This document shows positions 15,910 through 25,505 of a stretch of DNA of 64,000 nt, in pieces. The stretch comes from Ectobacillus funiculus. GTDB lineage: Bacteria > Bacillota > Bacilli > Bacillales > Bacillaceae_G. A program made the position numbers and the translations under genes. Numbering within the stretch: position 1 is the stretch's first letter; each line of letters starts with the position of its first letter. The notes under the pieces were generated by a model. The model saw only the letters and a program-made list of their open reading frames with translations. It was not told the DNA's origin and did no database searches. Location: assembly GCF_042429435.1 (NCBI RefSeq), contig NZ_JBHMAF010000194.1; one strand, 5' to 3'.

Positions 15910-17943
15910 CTATGCTTTTTCCACCTCTACTGTCCCAGAGAAGAACGTAGCCCCATTGGCAATATCAGAAAGTGCATCAGGTGTTAGAGTGTTGACAGAA
16001 ATATAGCCGAGCTCTTCATCCTCCCACCAAAGACCTTGTGTGACAGCTACTCCTGGCAGAACTGCTTGGCCAACACTTGCAAAGAGCCTGCAGGAGCCGC
16101 GGTCGTTCCATATTTTTACGATGTCTCCGTTTTGGATGCCGCGTGATTGTGCATCTTCTACATTTAAGTAGATAACAGGCCGTCCTTCCAGTTTTTGCAG
16201 CTTCGGCAGGTTTGCCAAACTCGTATTTAAAAATTGATGATTTGGTCCCGGCACGAAGCGAAGCGGATATTTGGAATCCTGTAATGGAACGTGAGCAGGG
16301 AGAGGGGAAAGACCTTGCTGCTCTAACGACTCTGAAAATAATTCAATTTTTCCTGATGGGGTTGGCGGATTTTGATAAGCTGGCGCTATCTGGTTTGTTT
16401 GGGCACGCAGCCATTTATTTTGACGCAAACCTTCGTACGTAATGCCAAGCAAATGCGGGTTGCGTGGATTGTCCAGCGCCTGACGAATCATATCCTCCTC
16501 CGAGTCTTGAAAGCAGGCTTCTTCAAAGTCCATAAGTGCTGCTAACTCTTTAAATAATGTAAAGTTTGATTTTGCCTCACCCTGCGGCTGTAACACAGGT
16601 TCATTTAACATAATGTATAAATGCCAGTAGGATGAATATAAATCGAGGTTTTCAAACGAGCTCGTCGCCGGTAATACAAGATCAGCATATTTGGCTGTAT
16701 CCGTCATAAAGAGCTCATGTACAACGGTGAATAAATCATCACGCAGCAAGCCGTTCCGGACCTTTGTTTGCTCGGGCGCAACCTGTGCGGGATTACAATT
16801 ATAGATGAACAGCGCCTTCACAGGGGGTTCGGCTATCTCTAAAAGTGCACGGCCTAGCTGATTCATATTAATTATGCGAGGTGCTGGCTGGGGCATTAAA
16901 TCCGGCCGCTCTAGCAGAAAGCTGTTAAAGGAGCTGAATGAACTATTCCCCTTTACTGCACCGCCGCCTAGATGAGCCCACTGTCCTGTTAAAGCAGGAA
17001 GGCAGGAAATTGCACGAACAATCATTCCGCCGTTATCGTGATGCTGCAATCCATTACCAATCCGGATGAAAGATGGTGTCGTTGTTCCGTATAGACGGGC
17101 GAGCTTTTTTATATCCTCTACGCTAACGCCAGTCAGAGCACTTACCTTTTCTGGTGTATAGTCCCGAGCTTGTTCACGGAGCTGTTCAAATCCGACTGTG
17201 TAGGCATCAATGAAGGCCTTGTCTAATAGATTTTCTTCTATTAAGATGTGCATGATGCCGAGCGCCAGTGCTGCATCTGTTCCTGGCAGAATTGGGATAA
17301 ACCAATCTCCCCATTTAGCAGTTCGATTTTCGTGCACATCAATCACAACAATTTTTGCGCCGTTTTTTCGTGCTTCCGTTAGGAACATGGCTTGATGCAT
17401 ATTTGTGCTGAGCAGATTGCAGCCCCAAATGATGATAAGCTTGCTGTGAACCGTATCTTCTGGGTCAACCCCTGCGCTTTTCCCCATTGTATATACATAC
17501 CCTGTAGACCCGGCGGCATTGCAAATACTCCGTTCTAGCTGACTCACACCAAGACGGTGAAAGAACCGGCGATCCATTCCTTCTGTATTAATTACTCCCA
17601 TATTGCCGTAGAAACTGTATGGCAATATTGCTTCTGCTCCATATTCATCGATAATGGCAGTGAATTTTTCTTTTATTTCTGCGTACGCTTCTTCCCAGGA
17701 AATTCGTTTGAATGTCCCTTCTCCTTTTGCTCCAACCCGTTTTAATGGATATAACAAGCGGTCAGGATGGTGAACTTTGTCCGGTGTATGGCGCACTTTA
17801 TGGCAAATCACACCCTTTGTAACAGGATGCTCAGGATTTCCTGTAACTTTCACTATTTTTTCATCAATCTTTTCTACAATAAGACTGCACGTATCGGGAC
17901 AGTCAAGAGAACAGACAGATACGAGCCGTTCTATGTTACTCAA
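15910..17943 (-). CDS. Molybdopterin-dependent oxidoreductase (YyaE-like, DMSO reductase family)
   Basis: A 677-residue enzyme binding a bis-MGD molybdenum cofactor and one [4Fe-4S] cluster. Cluster ligands are in CSLDCPDTC (residues 11-19) and GVICHKVRH near residue 47. Typical cofactor-binding segments follow (NAAGSTGYVYTMG, IIIWGCNLLSTNMHQ, GGGAVKGNSS, FIYNCNPAQVAPEQ, LVLPATSSFENLD) and the C-terminal dinucleotide-binding beta-barrel contains NGDIVKIWNDRG. There is no Tat signal, so it is cytosolic. The substrate is unknown. The start is a TTG at 17943 behind GAGGAGGAGAAATA. It is a stand-alone gene with no redox partner next to it. Confidence 0.87.
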   Translation of the reverse strand: MSNIERLVSVCSLDCPDTCSLIVEKIDEKIVKVTGNPEHPVTKGVICHKVRHTPDKVHHPDRLLYPLKRVGAKGEGTFKRISWEEAYAEIKEKFTAIIDEYGAEAILPYSFYGNMGVINTEGMDRRFFHRLGVSQLERSICNAAGSTGYVYTMGKSAGVDPEDTVHSKLIIIWGCNLLSTNMHQAMFLTEARKNGAKIVVIDVHENRTAKWGDWFIPILPGTDAALALGIMHILIEENLLDKAFIDAYTVGFEQLREQARDYTPEKVSALTGVSVEDIKKLARLYGTTTPSFIRIGNGLQHHDNGGMIVRAISCLPALTGQWAHLGGGAVKGNSSFSSFNSFLLERPDLMPQPAPRIINMNQLGRALLEIAEPPVKALFIYNCNPAQVAPEQTKVRNGLLRDDLFTVVHELFMTDTAKYADLVLPATSSFENLDLYSSYWHLYIMLNEPVLQPQGEAKSNFTLFKELAALMDFEEACFQDSEEDMIRQALDNPRNPHLLGITYEGLRQNKWLRAQTNQIAPAYQNPPTPSGKIELFSESLEQQGLSPLPAHVPLQDSKYPLRFVPGPNHQFLNTSLANLPKLQKLEGRPVIYLNVEDAQSRGIQNGDIVKIWNDRGSCRLFASVGQAVLPGVAVTQGLWWEDEELGYISVNTLTPDALSDIANGATFFSGTVEVEKA

Positions 17944-18161
17944 TATTTCTCCTCCTCAGCAGCAATGTGTAACAACATTATAAAGCAGAGTGGAAGGAAA
18001 CGAAATATTTTAGATGTCCATGAGAAAGGTACTTTTAGGAAATAGCAAGAAGCGCGTTTCCAAAAGGTTTGAAGCAGGAGGGTGAATGGAAAGGCAGCAA
18101 ATATGTGAGCAAGGCAATAACAATAAAACAAAAAAGTGAAGGACAGAAGGGAGAAGGGATT

Positions 18162-19151
18162 TTGAAAAAATGGATTGTTATTATCATTCTATTAGTCGGT
18201 GCAGTCGGAGGTGGTACGTGGTACTTCTTCAAGGGAAGTTCAACACCGGTACAAGCTGTACAAGCGTCAACAGCAACTGTACAAAAAGGAAAAATGGAGG
18301 TGCATGTAAGCGGCTCTGGTTCGCTTGAATCTGTAACAAACGCAGACATTACAGCAGCGGCAAGTGATACAGTTGATGAAGTGCTTGTATCTGCAGGAGA
18401 TGTAGTAGCTGCGGGACAAGAGCTTGTTACATTTACAGGTGATACAGATCCAATTACAGCTCCAGCAGCAGGTACGATTACCGCTATAAATGTGGCAGCC
18501 GGCGACAAAGTACAAGAAGGAAAAGTTGTAGCACATATTACAAATTATAATGACTTACAGGTTGTAGTTGGTGTAGATGAGCTTGATATTTCTAAGGTTG
18601 CAGTTGGACAAACAGCAACAGTAGCCGTAAGTGCATTTGAGGATACAGACTATACAGGAACAGTAACAGCAGTAGCGAATGAAGGAACAGCTTCTAATGG
18701 TGTATCAACATTTGATGTAACCGTGCATCTAGACAAATCTGACAATCTGAAAATCGGTATGACAGCAGAAGCGAGCATTTTAACACAAAGCAAAGACGGC
18801 GTATTATACGTACCAATTGAAGCAGTACGCACACGAGGAGATCAAAAATTTGTTTTAACGGGCGAAGCATCAACAACAGCTTCTGAATCATCTAGTAATA
18901 CAAATGCACAAGCAGCTGCTTCTCAAAAAACAGTGCAAACAGGTATTAGCAATGACACATATGTGGAGATTACAGAAGGCTTAACAGAAGGTGAAACCGT
19001 ACAATTGCCTGCAGTTAAATCATCTTCTTCAACAAATGCGCAGCAAGGTCAAGGTATGATGATGGGCGGCTTTGGAGGTAACGGTAATATGGGTAGCGGA
19101 ATGGGAGGATTTAACAGACAACAAGGTACAAACGGGGGGGGAACGAGATAA
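18162..19151 (+). CDS. Efflux periplasmic-adaptor-type subunit (MacA/YknX-like)
   Basis: Membrane-anchored HlyD-family adaptor that works with the ABC genes downstream. I place the start at the TTG at 18162, behind AAGGGAGAAGGGA, giving KKW then a signal anchor (IVIIILLVGAVGGGTWYFF). The barrel-sandwich/lipoyl halves are at about residues 55-130 (VDEVLVSAGDVVAAGQELV, ITAPAAGTITAINVAAGDKV), then beta-barrel and membrane-proximal domains (VAVGQTATVAV, GDQKFVLTG). The C-terminus is a low-complexity GGFGGNGNMGSGMGGF tail. 329 residues. The substrate is unknown. Confidence 0.85.
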   Translation: MKKWIVIIILLVGAVGGGTWYFFKGSSTPVQAVQASTATVQKGKMEVHVSGSGSLESVTNADITAAASDTVDEVLVSAGDVVAAGQELVTFTGDTDPITAPAAGTITAINVAAGDKVQEGKVVAHITNYNDLQVVVGVDELDISKVAVGQTATVAVSAFEDTDYTGTVTAVANEGTASNGVSTFDVTVHLDKSDNLKIGMTAEASILTQSKDGVLYVPIEAVRTRGDQKFVLTGEASTTASESSSNTNAQAAASQKTVQTGISNDTYVEITEGLTEGETVQLPAVKSSSSTNAQQGQGMMMGGFGGNGNMGSGMGGFNRQQGTNGGGTR

Positions 19152-19152
19152 C

Positions 19153-19911
19153 GTGACACAGCCTATTATTAGAATCGAAAAAATGATCAAAAAGTATGAG
19201 CTAGGTGGGGAGATCGTGATGGCGCTAAATGAAGCGTCACTCACGGTTCAAAAGGGTGATTTCGTATCGATCATGGGTCCGTCCGGTTCAGGAAAATCAA
19301 CATTTATGAATATGATTGGCTGCCTAGACCGACCTGACTCAGGACATTATTTTCTTGACGGAGAAGAGGTTGAGAAAATGAATGATAGTCAACTGGCCGA
19401 GGTACGAAACAACAAAATTGGCTTTATCTTTCAAAACTTCAACCTGTTAACAAAACTTACAGCGTTTGAAAATGTAGAGCTACCGCTTTTATATCGCGGT
19501 GTTTCAACGAAGGAAAGACAAAATATAATTTATGAGTGTTTAGATAAGGTTGGCTTGCGTGATCGTGCACATCATTTACCAACACAATTATCAGGAGGAC
19601 AGCAGCAGCGTGTGGCAATTGCCCGCGCGCTTGCTGGCAATCCGCCGATTTTGCTTGCCGATGAGCCGACTGGTGCATTAGATAGCAAAACGAGCAAGGA
19701 GATTATGAAGGTTATGCAGGATTTAAATGAACAAGGCCACACGATTGTATTAATTACGCATGACCCCGAGGTTGCGCTGCAGGCAAAGCGCAGAGTTCGT
19801 ATCCAAGATGGACAGCTATTTGAAGAAAAGCGGCTAACAGAGGTTGGAGGTGAGTTACTTGGGTTTGACACAATCTATCAAAATGGCAATGCGCAGTATC
19901 AAGAGCAATAA
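19153..19911 (+). CDS. ABC transporter ATP-binding protein (MacB/YknY-like)
   Basis: ATPase of a MacB-type mechanotransmission exporter, 252 residues from a GTG start one base after the adaptor gene. Walker A is GPSGSGKST, the Q-loop FIFQNFNLL, the signature LSGGQQQR, Walker B ILLADEPTG and the H-loop LITHD, all intact. The start of the permease gene lies inside its 3' end. Confidence 0.93.
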   Translation: MTQPIIRIEKMIKKYELGGEIVMALNEASLTVQKGDFVSIMGPSGSGKSTFMNMIGCLDRPDSGHYFLDGEEVEKMNDSQLAEVRNNKIGFIFQNFNLLTKLTAFENVELPLLYRGVSTKERQNIIYECLDKVGLRDRAHHLPTQLSGGQQQRVAIARALAGNPPILLADEPTGALDSKTSKEIMKVMQDLNEQGHTIVLITHDPEVALQAKRRVRIQDGQLFEEKRLTEVGGELLGFDTIYQNGNAQYQEQ

Positions 19912-21028
19912 GCTGCGCGCCTTTCTTACAATGCTCGGTATTATTATTGGTGTTTCTTCTGTAATTGTACTTGTTGCGATTGGGCAGGGATCGAGTAAAT
20001 CAGTAACAGATCAAATTAATAGTCTTGGAACAAATTTACTTACTGTCAATATTATTAGCACAGATGAGGTCAAGCTCAAGTTAGATGATGTAGATCAGTT
20101 TGCGGGGCTAAACGGTGTTTCAGCTGCTGCCCCAGCTGTATCAGGGCGTGTAACAGTGAAAAATGGGAAAACATCCACACAAGTGTCGTTAACAGGAACA
20201 ACGGAGGCGTATCAAACGATTCGCGATCTGACAGTGAGCCAAGGGCGCTTTGTAACAGATATGGATGTGGAGTACAGACAGAAAATTGTTGTACTTGGGG
20301 CAATGACAGCACAAACGCTGTTCGGGGCTTCTGAACCAGTCGGGCAGTCAATCAAGGTAAATGGAACATCCTACAAGGTTGTCGGTGTTCTTGAATCAAA
20401 AGGCAGCTCGCTTGGCCAATCGGGAGACTCTACGATTATCATGCCGATTAGCACGGCGCAGCGTGTGACTCAAAGTACATCGATTCAAACAGTATATATA
20501 CAAGCAACGGATGCAGACACACTTACATTCGCTCAAATGCAAACAAATCGATTATTAGCGAATCTGTTTCCTGATAAATCTGACAGCTACAGTGTAGTGA
20601 ATCAACAGGATGTTATGAATACGATGAGCTCCGTATCAGGCACAATGACGCTGCTGCTCGGAGGGATTGCAAGTATCTCCTTGTTAGTAGGCGGTATTGG
20701 CATTATGAACATTATGCTCGTATCCGTTTCTGAGAGAACGAAGGAAATTGGGATTCGAAAAGCAATTGGTGCGAAGCGAAAGCACATTTTGCTGCAGTTT
20801 TTAATTGAAGCAGTTGTATTAAGCGCAATGGGAGGCTTAATCGGAGTGGGATTAGGACTTCTCATTACAAAGATTCTCGCTGCTGCCGCAAGCATGACAG
20901 TTGTTTACTCTACAAATGTAATGCTGCTAGCCTTTTTATTCTCTCTTGTTGTGGGAGTTATTTTTGGAGTATTCCCAGCGAATAAAGCATCGAAGCTGCA
21001 TCCAATTCAAGCGCTTCGACATGGATAA
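19859..21028 (+). CDS. ABC transporter permease (MacB/YknZ-like)
   Basis: A 389-residue four-helix permease of the MacB/FtsX type. The N-terminal helix carries RAFLTMLGIIIGVSSVIVLV, followed by a large extracytoplasmic domain (about residues 40-260) with VSAAAPAVSGRV, then three C-terminal helices with the conserved GGIGIMNIMLVSVSERTKEI and GIRKAIGAKR and a tail FPANKASKLHPIQALRHG. I prefer the TTG at 19859 (GGAGGTGA five bases upstream), overlapping the ATPase gene by 53 bp. With the two preceding genes it forms an adaptor-ATPase-permease operon; a two-component system follows. Confidence 0.9.
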   Translation: MGLTQSIKMAMRSIKSNKLRAFLTMLGIIIGVSSVIVLVAIGQGSSKSVTDQINSLGTNLLTVNIISTDEVKLKLDDVDQFAGLNGVSAAAPAVSGRVTVKNGKTSTQVSLTGTTEAYQTIRDLTVSQGRFVTDMDVEYRQKIVVLGAMTAQTLFGASEPVGQSIKVNGTSYKVVGVLESKGSSLGQSGDSTIIMPISTAQRVTQSTSIQTVYIQATDADTLTFAQMQTNRLLANLFPDKSDSYSVVNQQDVMNTMSSVSGTMTLLLGGIASISLLVGGIGIMNIMLVSVSERTKEIGIRKAIGAKRKHILLQFLIEAVVLSAMGGLIGVGLGLLITKILAAAASMTVVYSTNVMLLAFLFSLVVGVIFGVFPANKASKLHPIQALRHG

Positions 21029-21034
21029 CTAAGA

Positions 21035-21078
21035 AAAACGAAGTATTTGCCGGTGCATTACTTCGTTTTCTTGCTTTT
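21035..21078 (+). terminator. Terminator of the MacAB-type operon
   Basis: AAAACGAAGTA pairs with TACTTCGTTTT around a 13-base loop, followed by CTTGCTTTT, just after the permease stop. Confidence 0.75.
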
Positions 21079-21098
21079 GCTAGACAACGATTTTTCAC

Positions 21099-21232
21099 AC
21101 TGTAGGAAAGGATAAATGTCTAGCTAGAAGCGAATTCGACGTAGTCGGAAATGTTAGGAATACAGGATAAGGGCAACTACGGCTCTGTCTTCGCCCAAGA
21201 GCAGAGCTCGCTAATCGGCGAGTTTTCTTTAA
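21099..21232 (+). repeat. Dispersed intergenic repeat, copy R1 (family description)
   Basis: Member of a roughly 130-bp repeat family seen about thirteen times in this window, always between genes. In order a full copy has: a 5' block ACTTTAAGAAAGTATAAATT; CTAGCTAGAAG; GAATTCGACGTAGTCGGAAA with TTTTAGGAATAAAGTATAAG; GCAACTACGCC; TCTGTCTTCGCCCAAGAGCA; GGGC; and a 3' hairpin CTCGCCAATCGGCGAG with TTTTCTTTA. AAATTTC/GAAATTT, CGTAGT/ACTACG, GCCC/GGGC and CTCGCC/GGCGAG can pair, so an RNA copy would fold into several hairpins ending in a terminator-like stem. R1 is full length. No open frame is conserved. Confidence 0.88.
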
Positions 21233-21387
21233 CGTAAAGTGATTAGATTGCTATTCCTCCAACTCTAAGGATACTCTTCTCCTCTTTTTAGACAATTCTG
21301 TATAAGCATAACAGGTCTTTCACCTTTTTTTCATTAAAACTTGTTAGTATAATGAAAGAATGTACGTCTAAAAAGGAGAGATTTTGG

Positions 21388-22062
21388 ATGAATATACTTT
21401 TGGCAGAAGATGATGTGCGTCTTGGTGAACTTGTTGTTCATATGTTAAAGAAAAAAGGCGGCTATCAAGTAGATTGGGTGCAAGAGGGCGGAGATGCTTA
21501 TGATTACGCAAAATCTTCTCATTATGATATATTGATTTTAGATTGGATGATGCCGGGCGGAGCTGGTACAGATGTATGTCGTCGCTTACGTAAAGACGGT
21601 TATTCAGGGGCTATTTTAATGCTCACGGCAAAGGATACGGTGGAGGATCGTGTAGAGGGGTTGGATGCCGGTGCTGATGATTATTTAGTAAAGCCATTTG
21701 AACTTGCTGAGCTGTTGGCACGACTTCGAGCGTTAACGCGTAGAGCGTATGTGCCGATTGTAGGCAACTGTGTTTCTCTTGGTTCGTTTGAGCTGGATCG
21801 GACAAACCGTGTGATTCGTCAGAGAGAAGAAGAAATCTTGCTTAGCCCTCGTGAATTTGGTTTGCTTGATTTGCTAGTGCAGAATAAAGGACAAGTATTG
21901 CCTCGTGAACTCATTTTAGATCGTGTATGGGGATATGATGCGGATGTATCATTGAAGATTGTGGATGCTACCGTGAAATTGCTGAGAAAAAAGCTTGATG
22001 TATTTGGACAACAGGATGTAATCCAAAGCATCCGCGGGGTGGGGTACAAAATTGAAGATTAA
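21388..22062 (+). CDS. OmpR family response regulator
   Basis: A 224-residue two-component regulator. The receiver domain (residues 1-115) has the acidic pair EDD at 7-9, the phosphorylated aspartate in YDILILDWMMPGG, the threonine in LMLTAKD and the lysine in YLVKPFE. The winged-helix DNA-binding domain follows (LLSPREFGLLDLLVQNKGQV, IVDATVKLLRKKL). ATG at 21388 follows AAAAGGAGAG. The kinase gene overlaps its end by 11 bp. Confidence 0.93.
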   Translation: MNILLAEDDVRLGELVVHMLKKKGGYQVDWVQEGGDAYDYAKSSHYDILILDWMMPGGAGTDVCRRLRKDGYSGAILMLTAKDTVEDRVEGLDAGADDYLVKPFELAELLARLRALTRRAYVPIVGNCVSLGSFELDRTNRVIRQREEEILLSPREFGLLDLLVQNKGQVLPRELILDRVWGYDADVSLKIVDATVKLLRKKLDVFGQQDVIQSIRGVGYKIED

Positions 22063-23440
22063 AAGCTATTTTCAAAAGTTTCTTTCAGGAAAGGATGTAT
22101 TCTCCCGAACCCAAAATCGCCTCACACTGCTATACAGCGGGGTTCTAGTGCTGTTCCTCGTTCTATTCATTGCGGTGGTGTACGCACTATTATATAACAT
22201 CATATTCACACAGCAAGAAAGGCAAATGAAAGAACTGGCCAAAAGAGAGATTAATGTTATTCAAGATGAATTTATTCAAAAGAAGAAAGCTTCAAGACCT
22301 GGTTCAGTTGATGAGAATGTGATTATTTCGAATGACAGCCTGTTGTTTTATTATGTAGTAGGCAAAAATGATGAAGTTTTGGTCGGAGATGAGTCGATAC
22401 GTTGGATGCAGTCCAATTTGCTGGAAACCTTGCGGGACTGGGAGCCGTCCAAAGAAGAGGTTCGCTATACAGATGTAAAGGTAAACCTTCCGGAAGTGGG
22501 AAAAGAACGACATATCGAATTTGAGAAAAATCGTACGATGCACATTATGATGGTAGGGCGTCCTGTCTATTACGAAAATGAAGTTGTAGGAAGGCTTTAC
22601 ATTGGAAAAGATGTATCGGTACAACAAAAAATATTCCAGTGGGTCATCTTTGTTCTTGGAGGAATTGGTCTTTTATTTTTTATCGTTGCTTTAGCTATCA
22701 GTCATTTTTTATCAAAACGAACGATGATTCCAATTGCGAATGCTTTCGCAAGGCAAAGGGAGTTTGTGGCGGATGCTTCGCATGAGTTGCGCACGCCTTT
22801 AAGTGTTTTGTTATCATCTATTGATACATTGGAGATGGAGGAGACAATTGAAGAAGATCCGTTTTCCCGTAATGTTTTAGGAAATATGAAGGATGAAGTA
22901 AAACGAATGGCCAACCTAATTGGTGATTTGCTTACATTGGCGCGATCGGATTCAGGTACGCTAGAAGTACGTCGGGATTCGTTTGAGTTTCGTACACATG
23001 CCGACACGATTGTTAAATCATTAGAGCCGATTGCTGCTGCTAAAAATATCAGTCTTCAATTTCATGCGTTTTCTGATATCCATTTATATGCAGACTTGGA
23101 AAAATTGAAGCAGTTGCTTTACATTTTGTTGGATAACGCGATTAAATACACGCCAAATAATGGTTTGGTACAATTAAGCTTATCTACGGAAGGTACGGAG
23201 CAAAATAAAATGTTTATTATGCAGGTTCGAGATACAGGAGTAGGGATTCCGCCAGAGGATTGTGACAAGGTATTTGATCGCTTTTATCGAGTCGATAAAT
23301 CGCGCGCAAGGCAAATGGGCGGACACGGACTCGGATTATCCATTGCAAAATGGATTGTGGATGCCCATCAAGGAACCATTCATGTAACAAGCAAGTTAAA
23401 CGAAGGAAGTACATTTATCGTTCGAATCCCTGTGAAGTAA
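22052..23440 (+). CDS. Two-component sensor histidine kinase
   Basis: A 462-residue membrane kinase starting with a TTG inside the regulator's last codons. Two transmembrane helices (about residues 25-50 and 196-218) bracket an extracytoplasmic sensor of some 145 residues. Then come the H-box FVADASHELRTPLSVLL, N-box LLYILLDNAIKYTP, and G-boxes DTGVGIPPEDCDKVFDRFYR and GGHGLGLSIAKWIV. A HAMP domain is short or absent. The stimulus is unknown; the adjacent exporter operon suggests a cell-envelope or drug signal, but a 360-bp gap with a terminator separates them. Confidence 0.92.
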   Translation: MKIKSYFQKFLSGKDVFSRTQNRLTLLYSGVLVLFLVLFIAVVYALLYNIIFTQQERQMKELAKREINVIQDEFIQKKKASRPGSVDENVIISNDSLLFYYVVGKNDEVLVGDESIRWMQSNLLETLRDWEPSKEEVRYTDVKVNLPEVGKERHIEFEKNRTMHIMMVGRPVYYENEVVGRLYIGKDVSVQQKIFQWVIFVLGGIGLLFFIVALAISHFLSKRTMIPIANAFARQREFVADASHELRTPLSVLLSSIDTLEMEETIEEDPFSRNVLGNMKDEVKRMANLIGDLLTLARSDSGTLEVRRDSFEFRTHADTIVKSLEPIAAAKNISLQFHAFSDIHLYADLEKLKQLLYILLDNAIKYTPNNGLVQLSLSTEGTEQNKMFIMQVRDTGVGIPPEDCDKVFDRFYRVDKSRARQMGGHGLGLSIAKWIVDAHQGTIHVTSKLNEGSTFIVRIPVK

Positions 23441-23482
23441 ACGGAGCTCGATAGTTACAATACAACAATATGGTAGGACATA

Positions 23483-23515
23483 AACTCTCCAACAATTCAG
23501 TTGGAGAGTTTTTAC
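23483..23515 (+). terminator. Terminator of the two-component operon
   Basis: ACTCTCCAAC pairs with GTTGGAGAGT around AATTCA, followed by TTTTAC. Confidence 0.85.
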
Positions 23516-23516
23516 A

Positions 23517-23650
23517 TTTTAATAAGATGTAAATTTCCAGACAGGAGAAAATTCAGCGAAGCAGGAAATTTTAGAGGGAAAAGTGTAAGTGCAACTTACA
23601 CCTCTGCCTTCGCCCAAGAGTAGGACTTGCCAATCGGCGAGTTTTCTTTA
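23517..23650 (+). repeat. Dispersed intergenic repeat, copy R2
   Basis: Full-length copy directly after the kinase terminator. The 5' half is diverged (GACAGGAGAAAATTCAGCGA), but GCAGGAAATTTTAG, CTTCGCCCAAGAGTAGG and the 3' hairpin CCAATCGGCGAGTTTTCTTT are conserved. Confidence 0.85.
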
Positions 23651-23762
23651 ATAAAACATCTGGGAAATGGTTATTTATGATTATTTTTTCTCTAGTTTGA
23701 CATTTTTCGATAAAATTCGATATTTTTTCAAAAAAATATTGGTTGTTTTTGATCGTTTATGA

Positions 23763-23818
23763 TTGATTTTGATTTATTTATAGTGTATGATGAAAGCGTA
23801 AACAATAAATTGTTTACT
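23763..23818 (+). promoter_or_regulatory. fru operon promoter with cre and palindromic operator
   Basis: TTGATT (23763-23768), 17 bases, then TATGAT (23786-23791). The cre TGAAAGCGTAAACA at 23791-23804 overlaps the start site, so CcpA would block initiation. GTAAACAAT-AA-ATTGTTTAC at 23799-23818 is a perfect palindrome and a plausible FruR operator. Further upstream the motif TTTTGAT recurs, as in DeoR-family operator arrays. Confidence 0.75.
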
Positions 23819-23832
23819 TAGGGGGTGAGAAC

Positions 23833-24585
23833 GTGCTGACAGCAGAAAGACATCGTATCATCCTCGATTTGTTGGAGAAGCAAGAAGTTGTTAAGCTGCA
23901 GGAGTTTGTAGATGTGACTTCTTCATCTGAATCGACAATTCGAAGGGATTTAAGTCAGCTTGAAAGCCAAAGGAAGCTCAAACGCGTTCATGGTGGCGCT
24001 GCACTGCTTCAGCAGAAAAGGGAAGAACCTAGTGTGTCTGAGAAATCTACAAAGAATTTGCAAGAAAAATTAGAGATTGCTAAGCATGCAGCGAGTTTAA
24101 TTCGAGATGGTGATTGCATCTTTTTAGATGCAGGTACAACAACTTTGCAAATGATTCCTTATATAGAAGCCAACGATGTGGTTGTCGTTACAAATGGTAT
24201 CACCCATCTGGAGGCGTTGCTGGAGAATAGCATTCCTACCTATTTGACGGGCGGCTTTGTCAAGCAAAGAACACGCGCGTTAGTAGGACGAGGTGCTGTG
24301 ATGGGGATGGAACAGTACAGCTTTGATAAAAGCTTTATTGGTGTAAATGGCATTCATCTTACTTATGGTTATACAACACCAGACCCTGAAGAGGCATTTG
24401 TAAAGCGTTTGGCTATTCAGCTTTCACAGCAGGCTTATATGTTGGCTGATCATACGAAATGGAACGAAAGCACATTCTCCAAAATTGCGGATTTGCATGA
24501 GGCAGCTATCATCACAAGTGAATGTGATGAAGAACTGTGGAAACTATATAAAGAGAAAACATTTATAGAGGTTGTGAAAAAATGA
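23833..24585 (+). CDS. fruR: DeoR family regulator of the fructose operon
   Basis: A 250-residue repressor starting at GTG (AGGGGGTGAGA upstream). The N-terminal DeoR helix-turn-helix reads RHRIILDLLEKQEVVKLQEF and SSESTIRRDLSQLE with the RVHGGA signature. The C-terminal DeoRC sensor domain has DGDCIFLDAGTTTLQMIPYI. First gene of fruR-fruK-fruA; fructose-1-P is the usual effector. Confidence 0.93.
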   Translation: MLTAERHRIILDLLEKQEVVKLQEFVDVTSSSESTIRRDLSQLESQRKLKRVHGGAALLQQKREEPSVSEKSTKNLQEKLEIAKHAASLIRDGDCIFLDAGTTTLQMIPYIEANDVVVVTNGITHLEALLENSIPTYLTGGFVKQRTRALVGRGAVMGMEQYSFDKSFIGVNGIHLTYGYTTPDPEEAFVKRLAIQLSQQAYMLADHTKWNESTFSKIADLHEAAIITSECDEELWKLYKEKTFIEVVKK

Positions 24586-25493
24586 TTTATACATGTACAC
24601 TAAATCCTTCTATAGACTACGTTGTCGAACTGGATTCTATCCAGTTAGGAGATTTAAACCGTGCAAAACGTACAGAGCAATATCCAGGAGGCAAAGGGAT
24701 TAACGTTTCAAGAGTATTGAAGCGCTTAGGGGTTGAAAATACAGCTCTTGGATTTATCGGCGGATTTACTGGCGAATTCATTCGCGAAGAATTAAGTAAA
24801 GAACTAGTACATCATGATTTTGTAAAAGCAAATGGAACTACACGGATTAATGTGAAACTAAAGTCCGGAGATGAGACAGAAATTAACGGACAAGGTCCAA
24901 CTATTGAAACAGAACAGATTAATGCATTATTGCAGAAAGTGGAAGCTATGAACGAGGGAGATATCTTCGTATTAGCGGGAAGTCTTCCAGCTTCTGTTCC
25001 GGCAGATTTCTACAAAACATTAGCGGCAGCAGCAAGAGCGCGTGGAGTAAAGATTGTAGCAGACACGAGCGGGCCAGCCTTGAAGGAAATCATTGAAGAA
25101 AAGCTGTTTCTTATAAAGCCTAATCATCATGAGCTAGGAGAACTGTTTGAAACTACGATCACAAGTAAGGAAGAGTCGATTGCATATGCAAAAAGACTTG
25201 TGGAATCAGGTACCGAGAATGTGATTGTATCCATGGCGGGAGCAGGTGCACTTTTAATTACAAATCATAAAATTTTATACGCAAATGCGCCAAAAGGAAC
25301 AGTCAAGAACTCGGTAGGAGCCGGAGATTCTACGATCGGTGGATTTTTAGCAGCATACACACAAGGAAAGGCTTTGGAGGAATGCTTCCGATATGGTGTG
25401 GCAAGCGGCAGCGCTACAGCTTTCTCAAGCGACTTATGCACAAAAGAAGAAGTAGAAAAACTATTACCGGAAATCACGATTACTCAAGTATAA
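24582..25493 (+). CDS. fruK: 1-phosphofructokinase
   Basis: PfkB-family kinase converting fructose-1-P to fructose-1,6-bisphosphate with ATP. 303 residues. LNPSIDYVVEL at the N-terminus, the substrate-binding signature YPGGKGINVSRVLKRLG near residue 38, and the anion-hole/catalytic motif NSVGAGDSTIGGFL near residue 247. The ATG overlaps the fruR stop (ATGA). Confidence 0.95.
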   Translation: MIYTCTLNPSIDYVVELDSIQLGDLNRAKRTEQYPGGKGINVSRVLKRLGVENTALGFIGGFTGEFIREELSKELVHHDFVKANGTTRINVKLKSGDETEINGQGPTIETEQINALLQKVEAMNEGDIFVLAGSLPASVPADFYKTLAAAARARGVKIVADTSGPALKEIIEEKLFLIKPNHHELGELFETTITSKEESIAYAKRLVESGTENVIVSMAGAGALLITNHKILYANAPKGTVKNSVGAGDSTIGGFLAAYTQGKALEECFRYGVASGSATAFSSDLCTKEEVEKLLPEITITQV

Positions 25494-25505
25494 AGGGGGA
25501 TTCAC

